A DNA stretch of 64,000 nt from Ciona savignyi (Eukaryota; Chordata; Ascidiacea; Phlebobranchia; Cionidae), in contig CH003412.1 in NCBI GenBank assembly GCA_000149265.1, positions 655,936-719,935 of the forward strand. Reading direction: 5' to 3'. A model generated the notes under the pieces. That model was given only the letters and a program-made list of their open reading frames with translations, did no database searches and was not told the origin of the DNA. The first letter of the stretch is position 1. The number at the start of each line of letters is the position of its first letter. Shown here one piece after another: positions 23,641 to 37,590 of the stretch. Position numbers and translations under genes: made by a program.

Positions 23641-25410
23641 CTACAGTATGGTCGCTTCACCCACTTGTGTATGGTTTTATATTTAGTTTTAATTTTAAGT
23701 AGATTTTGAGTACCGCGCATCGAACTTTTGAAAAGTAGAAACGAAAAACTAATTTACCTAAATTGAAACTTAAGACTTGCGTTAACTAATTAACTTAATA
23801 AATGTACGGCCCGTAAGTTAATAAGCTTTTAAAACGCCCAACTCATGCATAGTGCAATATTGGTTATTTTGAGACTGTTTATGTATGAATCGATCGATAG
23901 GACTATAGTTTTAAATGACGAGAACAGATTTTTAGCTAATTTGTTTTATTACACGTTGAAATCGTTTTGACTTACTAAGTTATAATCGCAGACGAGAAGT
24001 TATGACGATAATTGCACATTTTACGCGGTTTTCATCCGCAATCTCATAATAATTGGTTTCCACTGCCAAGAAACCTGATTTAACTCTTTTAACAAGTAGC
24101 TACACGCTATTCGCTCGTCTTTGCCAACGAGCAGGCCAACCACTATTACAGAGGTAACACGGCAATGTAGCATTAAAATCCCGGACTCGTAATTGGGCTG
24201 ATGGACACAAGACAATTAACAAACCTGAAACAAAGACGGAATCGAATCGAAACACTTTTTAAGATTACGGTCGTCGTGAAACATTAGTGCTTTTGCACAG
24301 CTTAAGGCAGTCCATTTTTCATATAGACATAACGATCTATTATAAATCCAATAAAATATATTCTAAATTGTAAAAGGTGCTATTTTAGCTTCCGCCCGTA
24401 CCTTAATATTATCATAAAATAACGTCTTGAAAATACCAAGACTTGTGTTAAACTTCTTTATGTACTGCATAATTTAAAAGTTAAATAAAGTAAATTAATT
24501 TGAAAATAAATGATGATGATAATAGTGGTTCGACATGCTCAATTAAAACAGAAAGACTAACTTGTCTTTTCATCTTGATTTTACACAACGGTACTATTAT
24601 ACTACACACGATCTACTTAAATTGTGTTGTTTATTACAACGAATTACAATTAAAAATGATTTATATAGGTATATATTTGAACAGCAAACCAGCAAACGTG
24701 TATCGATGAGGGGCAACACTAAAACGAGGGAAAGAGGGAACCAGAAAAAACGATTCGCCAAAACTACGGAAACGAATTCGAATCCTGCCTCAAGCGTTAA
24801 TAATAATCACAGAATTATCCCTAACTTTAACCTAAGAATCAAAACCTCCGGTAACCCGACGTGGGTACGTATTGCTATATTGTGTAATACCGCATCATTA
24901 ATTTTCCCATGCAAGGGTAAATAAATAAGTAACTAATCCCATTTAAACATCGTAGAAAAGGTAGTATATCCGATGCATACGCGGCCATCTTAAAATTTCA
25001 AGTCTAATATAATCATTTAATTTAAAAAGTAGTGACTGTTGAATCTTTCTAAATTCTTATTCCCATTAAGGTAGTTAATTATGTTAGGTAAATCTGTATT
25101 TTTTTTTCTAGTGAGGCACTAATCTAGATAATGTTTGGTTTTATTGATGCCTTCCTGTTTGGCGAGAGTATCTATCCACTGTTTTATGTTTTGATGTTCA
25201 ACAATCGCCATATTTGTTTTGGTATATGTTTGACTTGTTTTATGTTCTCTTTTTTTAATTATTGGCAATAAACGCTAAAGTTGAACAGACAAAAATGAAG
25301 GTAAATTGGAAAACCAAGTTTGCGTATATCACATCCATTACTATGTTAATCGAAACAGCATTAATACTTTATTTTATGATCCTAGTAACAGTTTTCATTA
25401 AATAAGTTTA

Positions 25411-25415
<5 letters not shown>

Positions 25416-25443
<28 letters not shown>
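25416..25443. repeat. (TA)n microsatellite, about 14 units
   Basis: An uninterrupted TA dinucleotide run of about 28 bp. It has no recognised role here. Confidence 0.9.
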
Positions 25444-25449
<6 letters not shown>

Positions 25450-26483
25450 GGAAACAAAATTGTAAATCCAGCTAACTATTTGGTAGCAATGTAATAACTT
25501 AAATTCCTCCAATCCATGAATTTTATTAATCACAGCCAGCCCCTCGTTTAAGAAAACAAGCAATGTATGATTGAAAACGGCCGTTACTGTACTGGAATAT
25601 ACATATACTACAGCAGTAAAGTGCGTGCATTAATGTGTCGAGTCGTTTACAAGACCATTGTACAAATTTAGAAGGCAATAAACGTTCCGGTAAATATGCT
25701 GACGATTTGACCGAATACAAAATGGCCGCCCAGGCAAGACAGTTCTGACAATTCAAAACCACGACCTTTAACACACGGTGACAAGAGCAGAATTTAATCG
25801 TTGTCGATCCTGGTGGTATATATTACGCAATTTTGTACAACATTAAGTATGACTTAATAAATGGAATTTATTTAATCTCGTAGAATCAAATTTTAGTTGT
25901 GTTCTAAAATATGTCGCTTTGGTTAAAGCGGCGTTATAGATAATGCCTATAACATCGCAGTACACAAGTAACACATCGCAGTACACAAGTTAGGCAGTCG
26001 TTGAATATTTATTGTAATAAAACAACAATAAAAGTGCTTAGACCACGAAATGTATACCTTTTAATAAAAAACTGTCGTTTTTATTAAAATATAACAAATT
26101 AGGACATTAATTTCAGATTAATTTAATCTGTGTGTCTTTAATTTGAAAGTTTAATTAATTTTAGATAGCGTGGCTTCTTATCAGTAAACATAGTCGCTGA
26201 GATCAATGAGATCACCTTTCGTGCTGCGGTAACATATTAACCGAACTTTCAAAGCGAAGGCTCGAGAATAGCAATGTTCATATCTTATAAATACAGCGTG
26301 TGGAGTCTGTAGACGTATAGGTAATGTTTGGTCGAGGGAATATCGCTGTTTGTTCACCCGTTTACATCTAATACGGATTTATGTAAGAGTTCCAAAGGTT
26401 AAAACGGTCGTAGCGACAGAGCTATGTAAACATGCGTATAGCCAAGGCGAAGTCCACACTGATAAACTAGTTAGATGCGTGCA

Positions 26484-26630
26484 CGTATTGCGTTGTACTA
26501 CACGGTGCGTATTGCAGTGTGCGATGCATATTGCGTTGTACCACGCGGTGCGTATTGCGTTGTACGAATCGATGCGTAGTGCGTTGTATGACGCGATGCA
26601 TATTGCGTTGTACGACGCGATGCATATTGA
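26484..26630. repeat. 24-bp minisatellite, about six units
   Basis: Units begin with ATTGCGTTGTAC at 26487, 26530, 26554 and 26602, with variants at 26511 (ATTGCAGTGTGC) and 26578 (AGTGCGTTGTAT). Spacing is 24 bp except for one 19-bp unit (26511-26529). The unit ends in CGATGCAT or CGGTGCGT. Because 24 is a multiple of three, the array stays open in several frames on both strands, reading for example IALYDAMH on the plus strand. That explains the long open frames over it without any need for a gene. Confidence 0.85.
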
Positions 26631-29600
26631 CAGTACTGTATTCAAAGACATTTTGCAAACTTGTCTTCCTGTATGCCTTTTCGTTGCCCGATTTAATGGA
26701 TACCTTAAACAGGTTGCGCGAAGCTCAATTACCGTGAGTGTTCTGTTTATTAAACTTTGTTTATGTAGCTCTTATCTCGGTAAGAATTAAACTATCGCAA
26801 CGCACGTCATTAAAACGAAAAGCGAGAGGTGAAAATTCAATAACAAATAAAACGGTTTTCATTCGCCGAGTTCTTGGCCAACTACATTGAACCAAAAGTA
26901 ATTTAAAGAAATAAGTGTTTCACCAGCTTTTTCGTGCGAGAGTTACGTTAATTGGAGAGATTGTTTTTGTTTGTATTCGCCTGATAAACGACATGAACAA
27001 TAGCGAAGTTTGAAAAGGATTTACACTTGTGTTTTAATGTTAATATTTTCTTTAATTAAATTTACACTGTGGTATTAGACGTGGAGAAAAATCTCGATTA
27101 TGAGTGTGAATGAACAAAAGCGGAGATTCCCATTGTAATATTCTCAACGAATCAGTTTACATCGGATGCCTTAATCACATGCAATCAAACTGACCGGATT
27201 ACTGTACCATTTAATTAATCTCCAGAGAACGAACGGTTGCCGTGCCCAGAGACAAGCCCAGCAATTGAACTGAAGCCCGCCGCCATGTCATTTCCTATTT
27301 AGCAGGTCAATTCAGGTCATAAACTGGTAATTCGACTCATTTTTTTGCTTTTTACATTTATATACCAACAGCAGGGCCTGTCATTTAGATGACAATGGTA
27401 ATTTTTAAGAAAAAGATTCAAAGAAACCCGGACCACACGCGAGCACGGGGGTTTCACGATTACCGCATAATATTCTTGTTAAATCCAAGTAGTTTATTTC
27501 GGCATATTATTATTTTAAATTTTAATACTGTGCACAATCTTTATAGAGAAGAAAATGTAGCGTGGTTTAAAAAGTATTATTGTGAGTAAAATTGAGCCGT
27601 AATTATGGAATCAGACGTGCCTTCAGATGCTTCTGCCGTCTTTAAAAACGCCACCTACGGAGTTTCCCACGACACAAGAGCAGTACATACAATCTTATTC
27701 GGCGCCCCACACAAGAACTAAATTAGCGGTATGCTTGAAAATATCGGCCCTGACCCGTTAAATTAAACGGTCACTTAGCATTTTAACCCCGGTAAGTACC
27801 GCCCGGTTTGTAAAAATACAGTGGCAATTCATCACATTTGAAGGGAGAATCAACATCACTGTATTTCCAGTTTACTTTCAAACTGTTATACAGCAAAATG
27901 GTGTTAATGTACGTTACGTTTCGTGTAATAGGTAATAAGACAGCCAACCTAATGCTGAAAATAATGCACCGATGGTAGACATTAATGCGCTGTTGCCAAA
28001 CCGTCATTTACGGGTAGGTATATATATCAGAGTAAATCTCACGATTATAGAAAAACAATTATAGAAATCGCTGGAAAACAATTTGTTGAAGAGCAAAATT
28101 GCTCAAATTATTAGCGTGGATCCCGAATAATGGTAAAACACATTCTTTCTTTTACATACCACATTGCATACATTTGCTGTAGTTAATGACGACACATTTA
28201 ATACATCAGTATATACACCGTTGTGGGAAGTTTAAACATCACATTTAGCTCAAGGCTATAACAGTGTGTCTTGTTAGTAACAAAATATTAGGGTTTTGTA
28301 GCATCATTCAATTCGTGTTGCTTTATAATATTATAGATTTATAAAGCAATTTTCAATTTAATGGAATGGCAGTAAAGTGGCTGGATTAATGGTTTGGATA
28401 TATTGCGAGAAACTTATTTAAGGGCTCTTAAGGCTGAACGTTCTTTTAGTGTTATTACTTAGGTTTACCAGACCGTGACATTGATTTCGGTATGTGCCAA
28501 TTTTCCATGACGCAGAGACGCTATTTTTAAACCTATTAATCGATAACCAACCAGCGAAGAACACATAGGGTAACCAACCAACACATCACATATGCTAATA
28601 TGCGAATTCGTTTTATATAAACACAAAATCCAAATATAAAAGTTTTATTGCTGGTAACGTACTTTACAATACCGTGGCGTTTTTATTACGTCATAATATA
28701 GATTACGACATTGTAAAATTCAAAGATAGATAAAATGTTAAACAATGTTGTGGTTATTTCAATATTGAGCCTGTTTATGTATATTATACAAACGATATTA
28801 AAATTTGTAGTGCATATTTAAATAAAGTTAAGGTTATTTTATTTAAATAGAATATTAAAATCAAGCAACTTACTAAATCGTAGATCTCTTATCTGAAAAA
28901 ATTCACTTGTGTAATCCGTACTAAGTAGCTTTCATTCGATATACGACTTGCGATTCCTGTAATCTAATTACATACTCCAATAGTTGACAACTCAACGTAG
29001 TGAGAATCCAGTTCCAGTGACACGCCTGTCAAATTGCGAGCTGTCAAGCTGGAAAAAAACCTCATATTATCTCCATGTGTAGCATGTAACCCGTATCTCC
29101 GTGCTAATCTCAGGCAGAGCTGTGCTAATTTACAGGGCTCTTATCGCTAGAACGCAGCACTAAGTCATGTAGTGGCCACTCACAGCGCATACCTTTCCAC
29201 CACCACGCAGATCGATGAATACCGGTTTTCGCGGTCGCTCTTTCGTCCGTACATCTCTTTCCTTTCTCATTCACGAATTATTTGAATGTTTGTCCAGAGT
29301 ATAGGAGAGAGCGTAAACGGAAAGCAATGTTATGATTTTACAACCGAAACCGTTTCGGGTCACGGCGCAGGCAAACCAGGCGTTGCTAAACTGACATTGC
29401 CTATTGACCAAATAACCAGATCCTGCAGAAAGTTGTAAAATTAAGGAATAAATTCTGGTGACAGAAAATTTTACTTTGTCTATTCACCATAATTCCTGTA
29501 CAGCAAGCATAATGACTGCACAGTAAATATTATGCTGATTCAAGTTGCTTCAAATCCAGCATTACATGTTATCCTCATACGCCGCTTACTTATATTATCG

Positions 29601-32180
29601 AAAACTAACACTTTGATAAATATACACAACTGTACTGCGGCAATCATAATTTAAATAACCTGCGCGTAATCTCGTGTGATGGTCAACAGTCTAATTTTGC
29701 TTCTAACACAATCTGGACCGAACAACCGGACAAACGAAAATCTATTTATCCAAAACGATAAAATTAAATCGCCATGCATTTTATTAAAATCACACACATT
29801 CGCCAATTACAGCAGGAGGCGAAACGATAGCGTATTACAGAATGGTAATTGCAATTCTGACTAACTGCTCTTTTGTATGCTTGCTTACACCAGTAATAGA
29901 CTTGACATTTAAGCGTTTCAGCTGTTTCTCTTATAGCGTCGACCAGCTGCATTTTGCAACCAGAATTTAAACTTGAGGTTTGACTGTAGGTGACGCAATT
30001 AAGAATGGGTATACTGGTTACCAGGCGTTGTTTTATTCTTATATCTTAACTTCTAATAATTTCCTAAGTAAACCCGTATTATTCCACATACTTTTCTTTA
30101 TGAAAAAAACACAATTTTACAGTAACATCATAAGTCACGCTTAAGTGAACATTCGGTCATCACGTGATTAAAGTGGACTATCATTAGACACGCTTAACCA
30201 CAGGAATCTCGCCCGAACGCAATTATTCGCCTCGCATCGGACACTATACTTCAGTCCTTTTTGTTCGTCACGGTGGCCACAACTCCAACGTAAAGTAAAG
30301 AATAAATTAAGTTACTTGGGGATCTATTTAGTTAAAATTTAGTTGTATTAACCCCCTTCCCCCCAAACATACTTTAGTTGTATTAAAGTGACTGCGCAGG
30401 CGGAGTTCACGAACAGTTATTCTGATTCCATTTAAATGAGAATCTGACGATGCTGTAATGGTAAAATATATATCTTATAAATGCATAAGCTAGTATTTGT
30501 TCAAATAGCGCGAGCTTTTCTAAGCCTGCCTAATTCTATAAAATGCCACACAAAACTTTTTGCGAAATACTTTCCTCAGTAATTTTCTACTTTGGTTAAG
30601 ATATCAATTTCGGAATAACTCTTAACTTGGCGGTAGGTTTGTTATGCCAACTTTTTCAAAGTTTTAGTATATACCATGTGTATTTATTTACTGACGTTTT
30701 TCAACTAATGTACTTGTTTCCGTTTTTCTTGTTTTATTCTTTAATACAGTGTAATATATATACATTGACTAATCCTCTTTACTATTATAAAGGAGCCAAT
30801 AATAAATTTAAATAACGTGAAACGTTGTCCCAAAAACTATTTAAGAAAGTTGTATTTTTTTCTAAAAATATTCGATCTTGTCAATTGATCTAGAACAAAA
30901 CAAAATAAAATAAATTAATTTTTTAGTATTTTTTTCTGAACTTTTCAAATATTCAAATGTTCATTTATCAAATTGTTTGCTTCGCAATTTCGCAAACCGC
31001 TCTTCTCCGCTGATAATAGAAGAGAATAAAAAGAGACAGAGTTAGAGGTGCTCGATCGTTATCTGGAAATATTACCCGGGGTGTTTTGGAACGAAGCAGA
31101 TTTAACTATGTTTATTAAATCAACCTGGGTCAAAAACATAAACAAAGCATTTTATTAGCCGAGCAAACAACAGGCTTGAAGTATGAAAGAATCGACGTAT
31201 GAGTCGAATTCTCTTCGTTAAAATACGAACGAAAAGTCGTACGACGCCTTGCAAAATGGCGTGAATGGATTAATGCGATTTTATGCTCAAAGAAGCACTT
31301 AAGATTAAAAAAAAGCTTGAAGAGACAATTATTAATAAATGTTATCTAAAAGTTACTGCACGGTTAGGTATACAGCATACACTTTGAGATCCGAAATTCT
31401 AGTAACGAATGCTTACGTAAAGATAGTAAAATTACATTCAACTTTGTATTTAACGTTTTTTATTTCTATAAAATGTTAACGTGGGGACGTTTATATTATA
31501 CATATTTACCTGTTTTTTAAATGGAATTTTATGATAATCGGTATTTTCGTTGCCGGTTTAAAATGCCAAGGTGTGTATAACCCAAACTGGTCCGTCCATA
31601 AACAAGCAAAGGGAAATTTCCTTGGGATTTGCAAATGTAAACTTGTGTTTTTAAAACAAGAGTGTGTTTTTAAAATTGTTATAATTTAAGTAATTTTGTA
31701 AATTAGCTTATTAGTGCCACTATTTATTCTTTTACCAAACATTGACGAAGTCGTATCAGAGAAATATATATTTATGTAAATAGAGATAACCCGATTAAAT
31801 TTAAATATGCCTTAACTTTAGAAAACATAAAATCATAAAATGCTTTAGAAAACATAAAACCTTAAAGATAAAGCGTGGCAATTGCGGCGTAGACTGTGAA
31901 ATAGTGAAAATATAAATGGAAGTTTCTACAAGCGTTTACAAAAGCTGAAATGTTAAAAAAAGGGATGTTTGTCTAAAAATAAGGTGGGTTTAAAAATGTC
32001 ACGTTTAAGCTGTTGTTTCTCATATTTAATGGATCACGTAGTGTTTTGTAAGCTTAATACTAGAATTTACTTTCAAGCAACAGGAAAATCTACTTCCTTC
32101 ACACCGAAATTCAAACCGCGGGGAGAGGAGAGTTCATAAACGAGAGAACGAAAGAGAAAGGTTTGTTGACGACATTTAAA

Positions 32181-32289
32181 ATGGCGGATGATTGGTGTCC
32201 CACAGCTTACGGATTTACTAGTATTAGTTCGCGAAATAAGTACGCGTTTCTCAGGGCATTGTGTGGTGAAGAGGGCCTTAGAAAATGCC
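32181..32289 (+). CDS. Possible first coding exon of an unrecognised gene
   Basis: An ATG in good context (TAAAATGGCGG) opens 36 codons and one base before a strong GTAAGT donor at 32290. The peptide starts MADDWCPTAYGFTS and continues with ISSRNKYAFLRALCGEEGL then RKC. Codon choice looks coding and the segment is richer in GC than its surroundings. Purine-rich sequence (GGGGAGAGGAGAG) just upstream could be 5' UTR. I do not recognise the peptide. Phase-1 partners that would keep a frame open include acceptors at 33007, 40976 and 42880, but none is convincing. The 43034 coding region cannot be the continuation, because an in-frame TAA at 42983 precedes its ATG. Confidence 0.35.
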
Positions 32290-33716
32290 GTAAGTATAAT
32301 TTGTTCCTAGCGTAACGTAGTTAGACAAGAATCCTTCCCACATAGTTTTACCTTAAGTCAGAAAGAAAGACTAAATATACGTGTTTGCCTGTACATTTTC
32401 TCTTATATCTTTTGACTAAAAACCAGATATAAAATAGTATTTGTATAGCAAGTTCTTTGTTATTAGCAATTTGTCAATATATTTATTTTCCCAACTTGCG
32501 CCTGACCTATAATAACCAAACCGTGCGACACATAGTATTTTGACCTTTTTCATTTTGTATGTCTTGTGGCTTTCTGGCCAGGCCAATCGCACTTATTTCC
32601 CGAAGTAGTGTCAAGTACATTGTGCTGCTTTATTAGATACGTTATGCGCTAAATTTTATGTGTACAGCACTTAGCTATGTCAAAAATTGTCTATAAATGG
32701 CAGAAAGTTAAAGTTTTATTTGTGGTGGTTTAGCGGATACATCCGCACGCGATCCGCCCATTGCCAATGCGCCAGTTAGAAGAGATCAAATAACGAAATA
32801 TCGGTAGCATAAAAGCCTTCTTACTGGCTTCAACGTTACCAAAAGCGCGCGGGGTAATTGTGTCTGCACGGTCTTACACTTAGCAGGCTAATTTAATGGC
32901 ATATACGTCCGACAGGCTTGTTGTATCTTATGATTTAGTACCAATATTTTATGTCATTTTGTAAATGTTTAGCGTTTAAAATAACGTGGTGGCATATTCT
33001 CTTGCAGTGATAATTGAAAATTTACTTTTAATACAAATATTACGATTCAGTGTCTGTCAACGGGTAAAGAGGAAATGCTAGTTTGAGATTAAAATCCAAA
33101 GCCATTCAGTCTAGGGAGTGTGTTGCGATTTCTTCAGAATGCTCTAGGAAACGGACGTGATTTCGATAAACGATACATGTATGGACGTATTTAACAGCTG
33201 CGTGCAGAAAAGCGAGACCAAATAAAGCAGACGAGAGCCACCCTTGTGGTTGTTGTAATATAAGTTTATAGTTATAACGATATTATATTGTATATACGAC
33301 GTGTAAGATATTTAAAAATCAGCCAACTCTATGCCGATACCGAATCGCATAGGTGAAATAAAAATATAACCCTGTAATAAATATAGATTTGCGTCACAAA
33401 TTAAATAAAGTGTTCTGCGATTGGCCTAACTGATCGCTGTTTTAAAATGTGCGTTTATTTATAGAAAATTGCACGTGTTCAAAGTAAATCAAGTATAAGA
33501 ACGTCAGGGGTTTTTCATCAATTTTCCCTTAAATATTGGGATAAAAAAGTCAATTATAACGTAATGTTTTGACGCGTTTAGGCATGTTTTATTGAGAGTT
33601 GCTAAGTCGTATTTAGGTGAACTTATATCGCGATTTAATCGTAACAATATCCGCGCATTAGCTTGTGGGTCTTGTTGAGTTTGTCTTCGAAATTCGAAAC
33701 ATTCTTGTTTTTGCCA

Positions 33717-33935
33717 TTATCGAAATCCACGCGAGGCCGGCGAGGGCGCAATCGATTTTACTTGTGTGGTGTATGTGAATAATAAATGAAGCTGCTTGGC
33801 TTCGTACCACTGCGCCACAGTTTCGTGGCCCAGCAGTGCCGTCCGGTATAATTTCCTTTTATTTTCGGGGATTGAAATCCTGGGTCCAGTAGCGCAATGC
33901 GTGCGTGAGCTTGTATAATAACCCTTCAGGCCCGG
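33717..33935 (-). mobile_element. tRNA-like repeat (uncertain)
   Basis: On the minus strand TGTGGCGCAGTGGTACGAAG resembles a tRNA A box, and upstream of it CAGGATTTCAATCCCCG resembles a B box. The order is not that of one tRNA, so two fused or rearranged units are possible. It explains the open frame over this interval. Confidence 0.3.
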
Positions 33936-35611
33936 TTTGTACATTTTACTTTCAGACGTTTCTAAATAGGGGCGTTCCATTGGAGACGGTCAACGTAGGC
34001 GGTATCGCCTATCATAGCGGCACTGGACGTACCTTCGTTGGGGTTTAGTTTTCATTTTATGACTAGTTTTTTTAGAATCTCACCCAAAATAATGAAATAC
34101 CGTAGATTTATGCAGCCGCCGCAGTTAACTTTTCATGAACTAGAGAGCACTTTGTCGTCCAATTTAATGAAAAAATCTGTATCAGCTTTTACGATGTGAT
34201 AACTACCGTTTTCTTGCCAGATGTTTCAATCGAGTGTTTTCCCGCAAGTCGCCTTGTTTAATTGGCAAGAGTTGCTGGATTTACTCTTCTTGTGTTAATA
34301 TCGAGGTCGCCGCAAAGCCCAAGAGATTTGTAATCACTTTTTCATTTCACCATTCGCTATATTCGCTCTATGCCCGTGTGCTCCACCGAGACAATACTTC
34401 TGGGCTTCGAGTAACGAAGGGTTAATTTTAAAGTATCTAGCAAGCATGGCCAAAGGAATAAAGGCGAAAAGATAAACGAATATAGTCCTGAGAGTCCCTC
34501 GAGACCTACTTATAGCAAACACGAGATGCAATTTTCCATTGACATCCTGTAAAACCTCAATCCGACAATCCCCGAACGAATTAACTCACATCACGAATTG
34601 TTCAAATACACTCCCATTTTTTGTTAAATCTTAAACCTTTTGCCAACAATTTGAACTACTTGGTTCAATTCAATGAGGTAAATAAAACTATTTTTTAGAA
34701 GTAAGTTATTGTTTATTTAAAAAAGACACTTATATTCCGAGAAGAACACGTAAATTATATTTGTCGGAGCATAATGCATGTAGCTGAGCGGAATTTCTAC
34801 ATAAAAACATAAAGCCAGAATAATACGTTAATCTTAATGAGAGGCGAATCAAAAAGTGCTCGTTCCAATTCAATCAGTAACCAATCAGTAAAGTAAAAGG
34901 TAAATGTGTTGGAGGGTGGTAGTCATGATAATCATTTCACAGCATAATGTTTCCAGTGCAATATTCTGAGTAAAAAAAACATAAAGTTTGATCTTAATTA
35001 GAGACTTTTTAGAAAGTGGGCTAAAATAAAGAAAACTATGAAAGTACATAATAAATATTTCTTAGAGACCAAACTTCCAGCTTTCTATGGGTTTTTAACA
35101 CATGACTCTTATTACAGAAATTCCTAAACATGCGCTGTTATCAGATGTGATGTAGCGTCAAACCACTGTCACGTATCTTATACTGAGGGCCTCTATATAA
35201 ACAGTGGTTCTTTAGCACATTTTATTGATTGAAAATGTAACAATCAGTTTACGAAATTAATTTGTAATTAACAAAAACGAATTATCCAATTAATTGTTCT
35301 GATTTGCAATATTCAATACGCAAAGAAGTCATTGGTTCGCTACTTGCTATACAGTTGGGTCGATCGGTATTAGGGACGATCCCATTGCCAAATCGAAACT
35401 TATCTTGATGCAAAGGAGTAAGTGTTTTTGTTCCTTCGGACAACGTCTATAATGAAAGCTGACGTGAATTGTTTTGTTTAAATGGGAATATTGGTATCTT
35501 TCTTATAATAAAACCGCAATGGAATCACTTAATTAATTCATCCACGCCACCAAGCTATGGTTCTTCTGCCTTGCCAACAATATTGTTTTTCTCAGTGCGA
35601 GTCGGTTAATT

Positions 35612-35660
35612 TTTGTCCGGGCCAAGTTTTGACCATTCGGCCACAAGACCGTACAAAAGC
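35612..35660 (-). mobile_element. SINE A fragment
   Basis: GGGCCAAGTTTTGACCATTC then GGCCACAAGACCGTACAAAA joins the two ends of the reversed family A with the middle deleted. Confidence 0.5.
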
Positions 35661-37431
35661 TTTTGTTTTGCTGTCAAAAATGTACCATACTTGCGAAAAG
35701 TGGGTCGGAAGTTCGTTGTTCCCGCCAATCCAATTACTGGTTAACGTTACTAAAAACGACAAAGACAAGTTAATTAAAAAGCGTGCATTTTGAATGCGTT
35801 TAGATTACATAACTCTGGCCATCTTTGGTGTTTTCCTGCTCAGTAACTAACAATTCATGGGACAGCTTGGGTTTGATTTAAAACAACAAAACAAATATTA
35901 ACAAACAAATATTTTACCCATATGCTTCGGCTACTTAACTGTTTGTAAATGCGCGTACAAATGGTACACTACATACGACCATTTAGTTGCATATAAAGCA
36001 TCAGATCGTTCCGGATGGTTCGAATTCTTGGCGGTTCAATTAACAACTGTGAAATGATGCAAATGCGTTGACATATCGAAACGAGATTAAAAATTCGCTG
36101 AGCCTGTTTTATCCCAATACCTGTCTTCAGAGTTTAATTAATCGTCGCACTCTGCTGTCAATTGGAACAACTTTGCAAATTTTATACGGGGGATTTACCG
36201 TATGGTTGGTTAGTAAGACGTATTTCTATGCTTTTAGTCAGATAATTCTAAAAAGTTCATTTTAAATGTGTTTAACTCTTCCCGCCCTCGTATATAAATC
36301 TAATTGGAATGTTTTAAATGGAGTATAATGCTTTTGTGCAAGATCACGTTGATTTAGGGTACGTGGTTATTATTGACTTCAATTTTACTTTATTCTATAG
36401 GCACCAATGTGCAAGGTGCTAAAAACTACTTTAAGAAAACATGGAGATAAACTTTACATTTATATAACCTTCCGTGGTTTTATTATAAAAAGTAACAATA
36501 TATGTCCTTTTCTGTTTCGCAGTATACCAGATGTGTAATGTTGTTAATATTTTCCAGTATACGTACACCATCCGAAATAGGCCGAAACGTAATTGGATAT
36601 AATAACTGTTGCATAGCAGCACCTGAAACACACGCATCTCTGCAACGCTCAGCTCGCACATATGTTCGCTTAGAAATAGCTCCGTCGTGGTTTGCGGGTT
36701 TAAAAACAGCCTGGAAGGCCAGATAGTCGGGTATACGGTAACACGAGGTTCAAGAATTGGGTTTGACCACCAGTCATTATTGATTGTAGATTCTAATCTT
36801 AAAAATGATGGCTGTTTAAATTTACCTTCGGTTAATCACAAATCCCTCCTATCTGTTTACAAGAACCATGTCGAATGGTCAAGATTAACTCCTTAATCTC
36901 CGCAGCCCGTAGAATTAAAACTTTATTGCCACACAATAATATTCGTTCTTGAGTCGCCGTCGGGCTGACTGGCTCCGTTAATACTTTTCAGGTTTGGCGT
37001 CCTCTCTCGAAATTCAAGGCGCACTTTAGTCCCACCTGTCCACAACACAAACAAAAGGACCAGTTCCAAGTTTGCCCCCAGCTCAGTCCTTTTCGTGTTC
37101 GGCCACGCAAATTAACAACAAGCTCATTAAAGCGTGAATCGTGCCTTTAAATTGAAGGCGAATTTTCCGAGCATATTTTTATTAAGTAAATCAGGAAAAC
37201 AACAAAAAGAGCACAAGAGCCCTCTATTCAATTAGAAGCTAATTTTAGTGGCCTAATTTTTCAATACGTCCGATTCGTGTTCAAAGCGCAGTGTTATTCA
37301 AAGATTCCAGCAGTGAAGGCAATCGACTGTGATTAATAAAAAATAAACTTCCTTTTAAACTTCCCATCTAAGTGCTGGTAAATTTAAATACCGACACATT
37401 TAAATACGAAGTATGCAATTTTGGCTTCCTA

Positions 37432-37590
37432 ATGCTGTGCGATGATTAATTACATCGCGAGTAAGTTCGTGCTTGGTAATAACTTATGTTTGTGTTATCA
37501 ACTTTTTTAACATCGTTATTTTTTAGTTTCCTGTTTGTAGACACTTGCGATCCCTATACAATAAGACGCAAAAGATATTTGTTATTAAAA
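37432..37590 (+). repeat. Copy 1 of a ~160-bp dispersed repeat (second copy at 59331)
   Basis: The first 100 bp, from ATGCTGTGCGATGATTAATT to ATCGTTATTTTTTAGTTTC, match 59331-59431 in the same orientation with only a one-base indel and one or two substitutions that I can see. The following 60 bp (AGACACTTGCGATCCC..ATTAAAATAC) match less well. The conserved part contains the arms GCGATG/CATCGC around a TAATTA core. Confidence 0.8.

Larger units (their letters stand above)
19357..32180. other. Gene-poor, AT-rich stretch
   Basis: No exon with protein similarity was found in either strand over about 12.8 kb. Open frames here are short, with no splice-site framing that I could support. Besides the repeats listed separately I saw a 21-bp near-duplicate near 25954-25996 (CATCGCAGTACACAAGT twice), a duplicated GAATTTGGTGTATGTA near 22300, and three TTGACA/TGTCAA sites within 64 bp at 28984-29047. 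The low SINE density compared with both flanks is itself notable. Cis-regulatory DNA is a reasonable guess but is not shown by sequence alone. Confidence 0.5.

Noticed and set aside
26350..26790. 146-codon frame over the minisatellite, and overlapping minus-strand frames
   Set aside because: The 24-bp period keeps frames open on both strands. There are no splice sites, known motifs or coding bias outside the array.
27605..27721. 38-codon frame MESDVPSDASAVFKN..
   Set aside because: The codons look plausible, but it is too short to support without conservation or transcript data.
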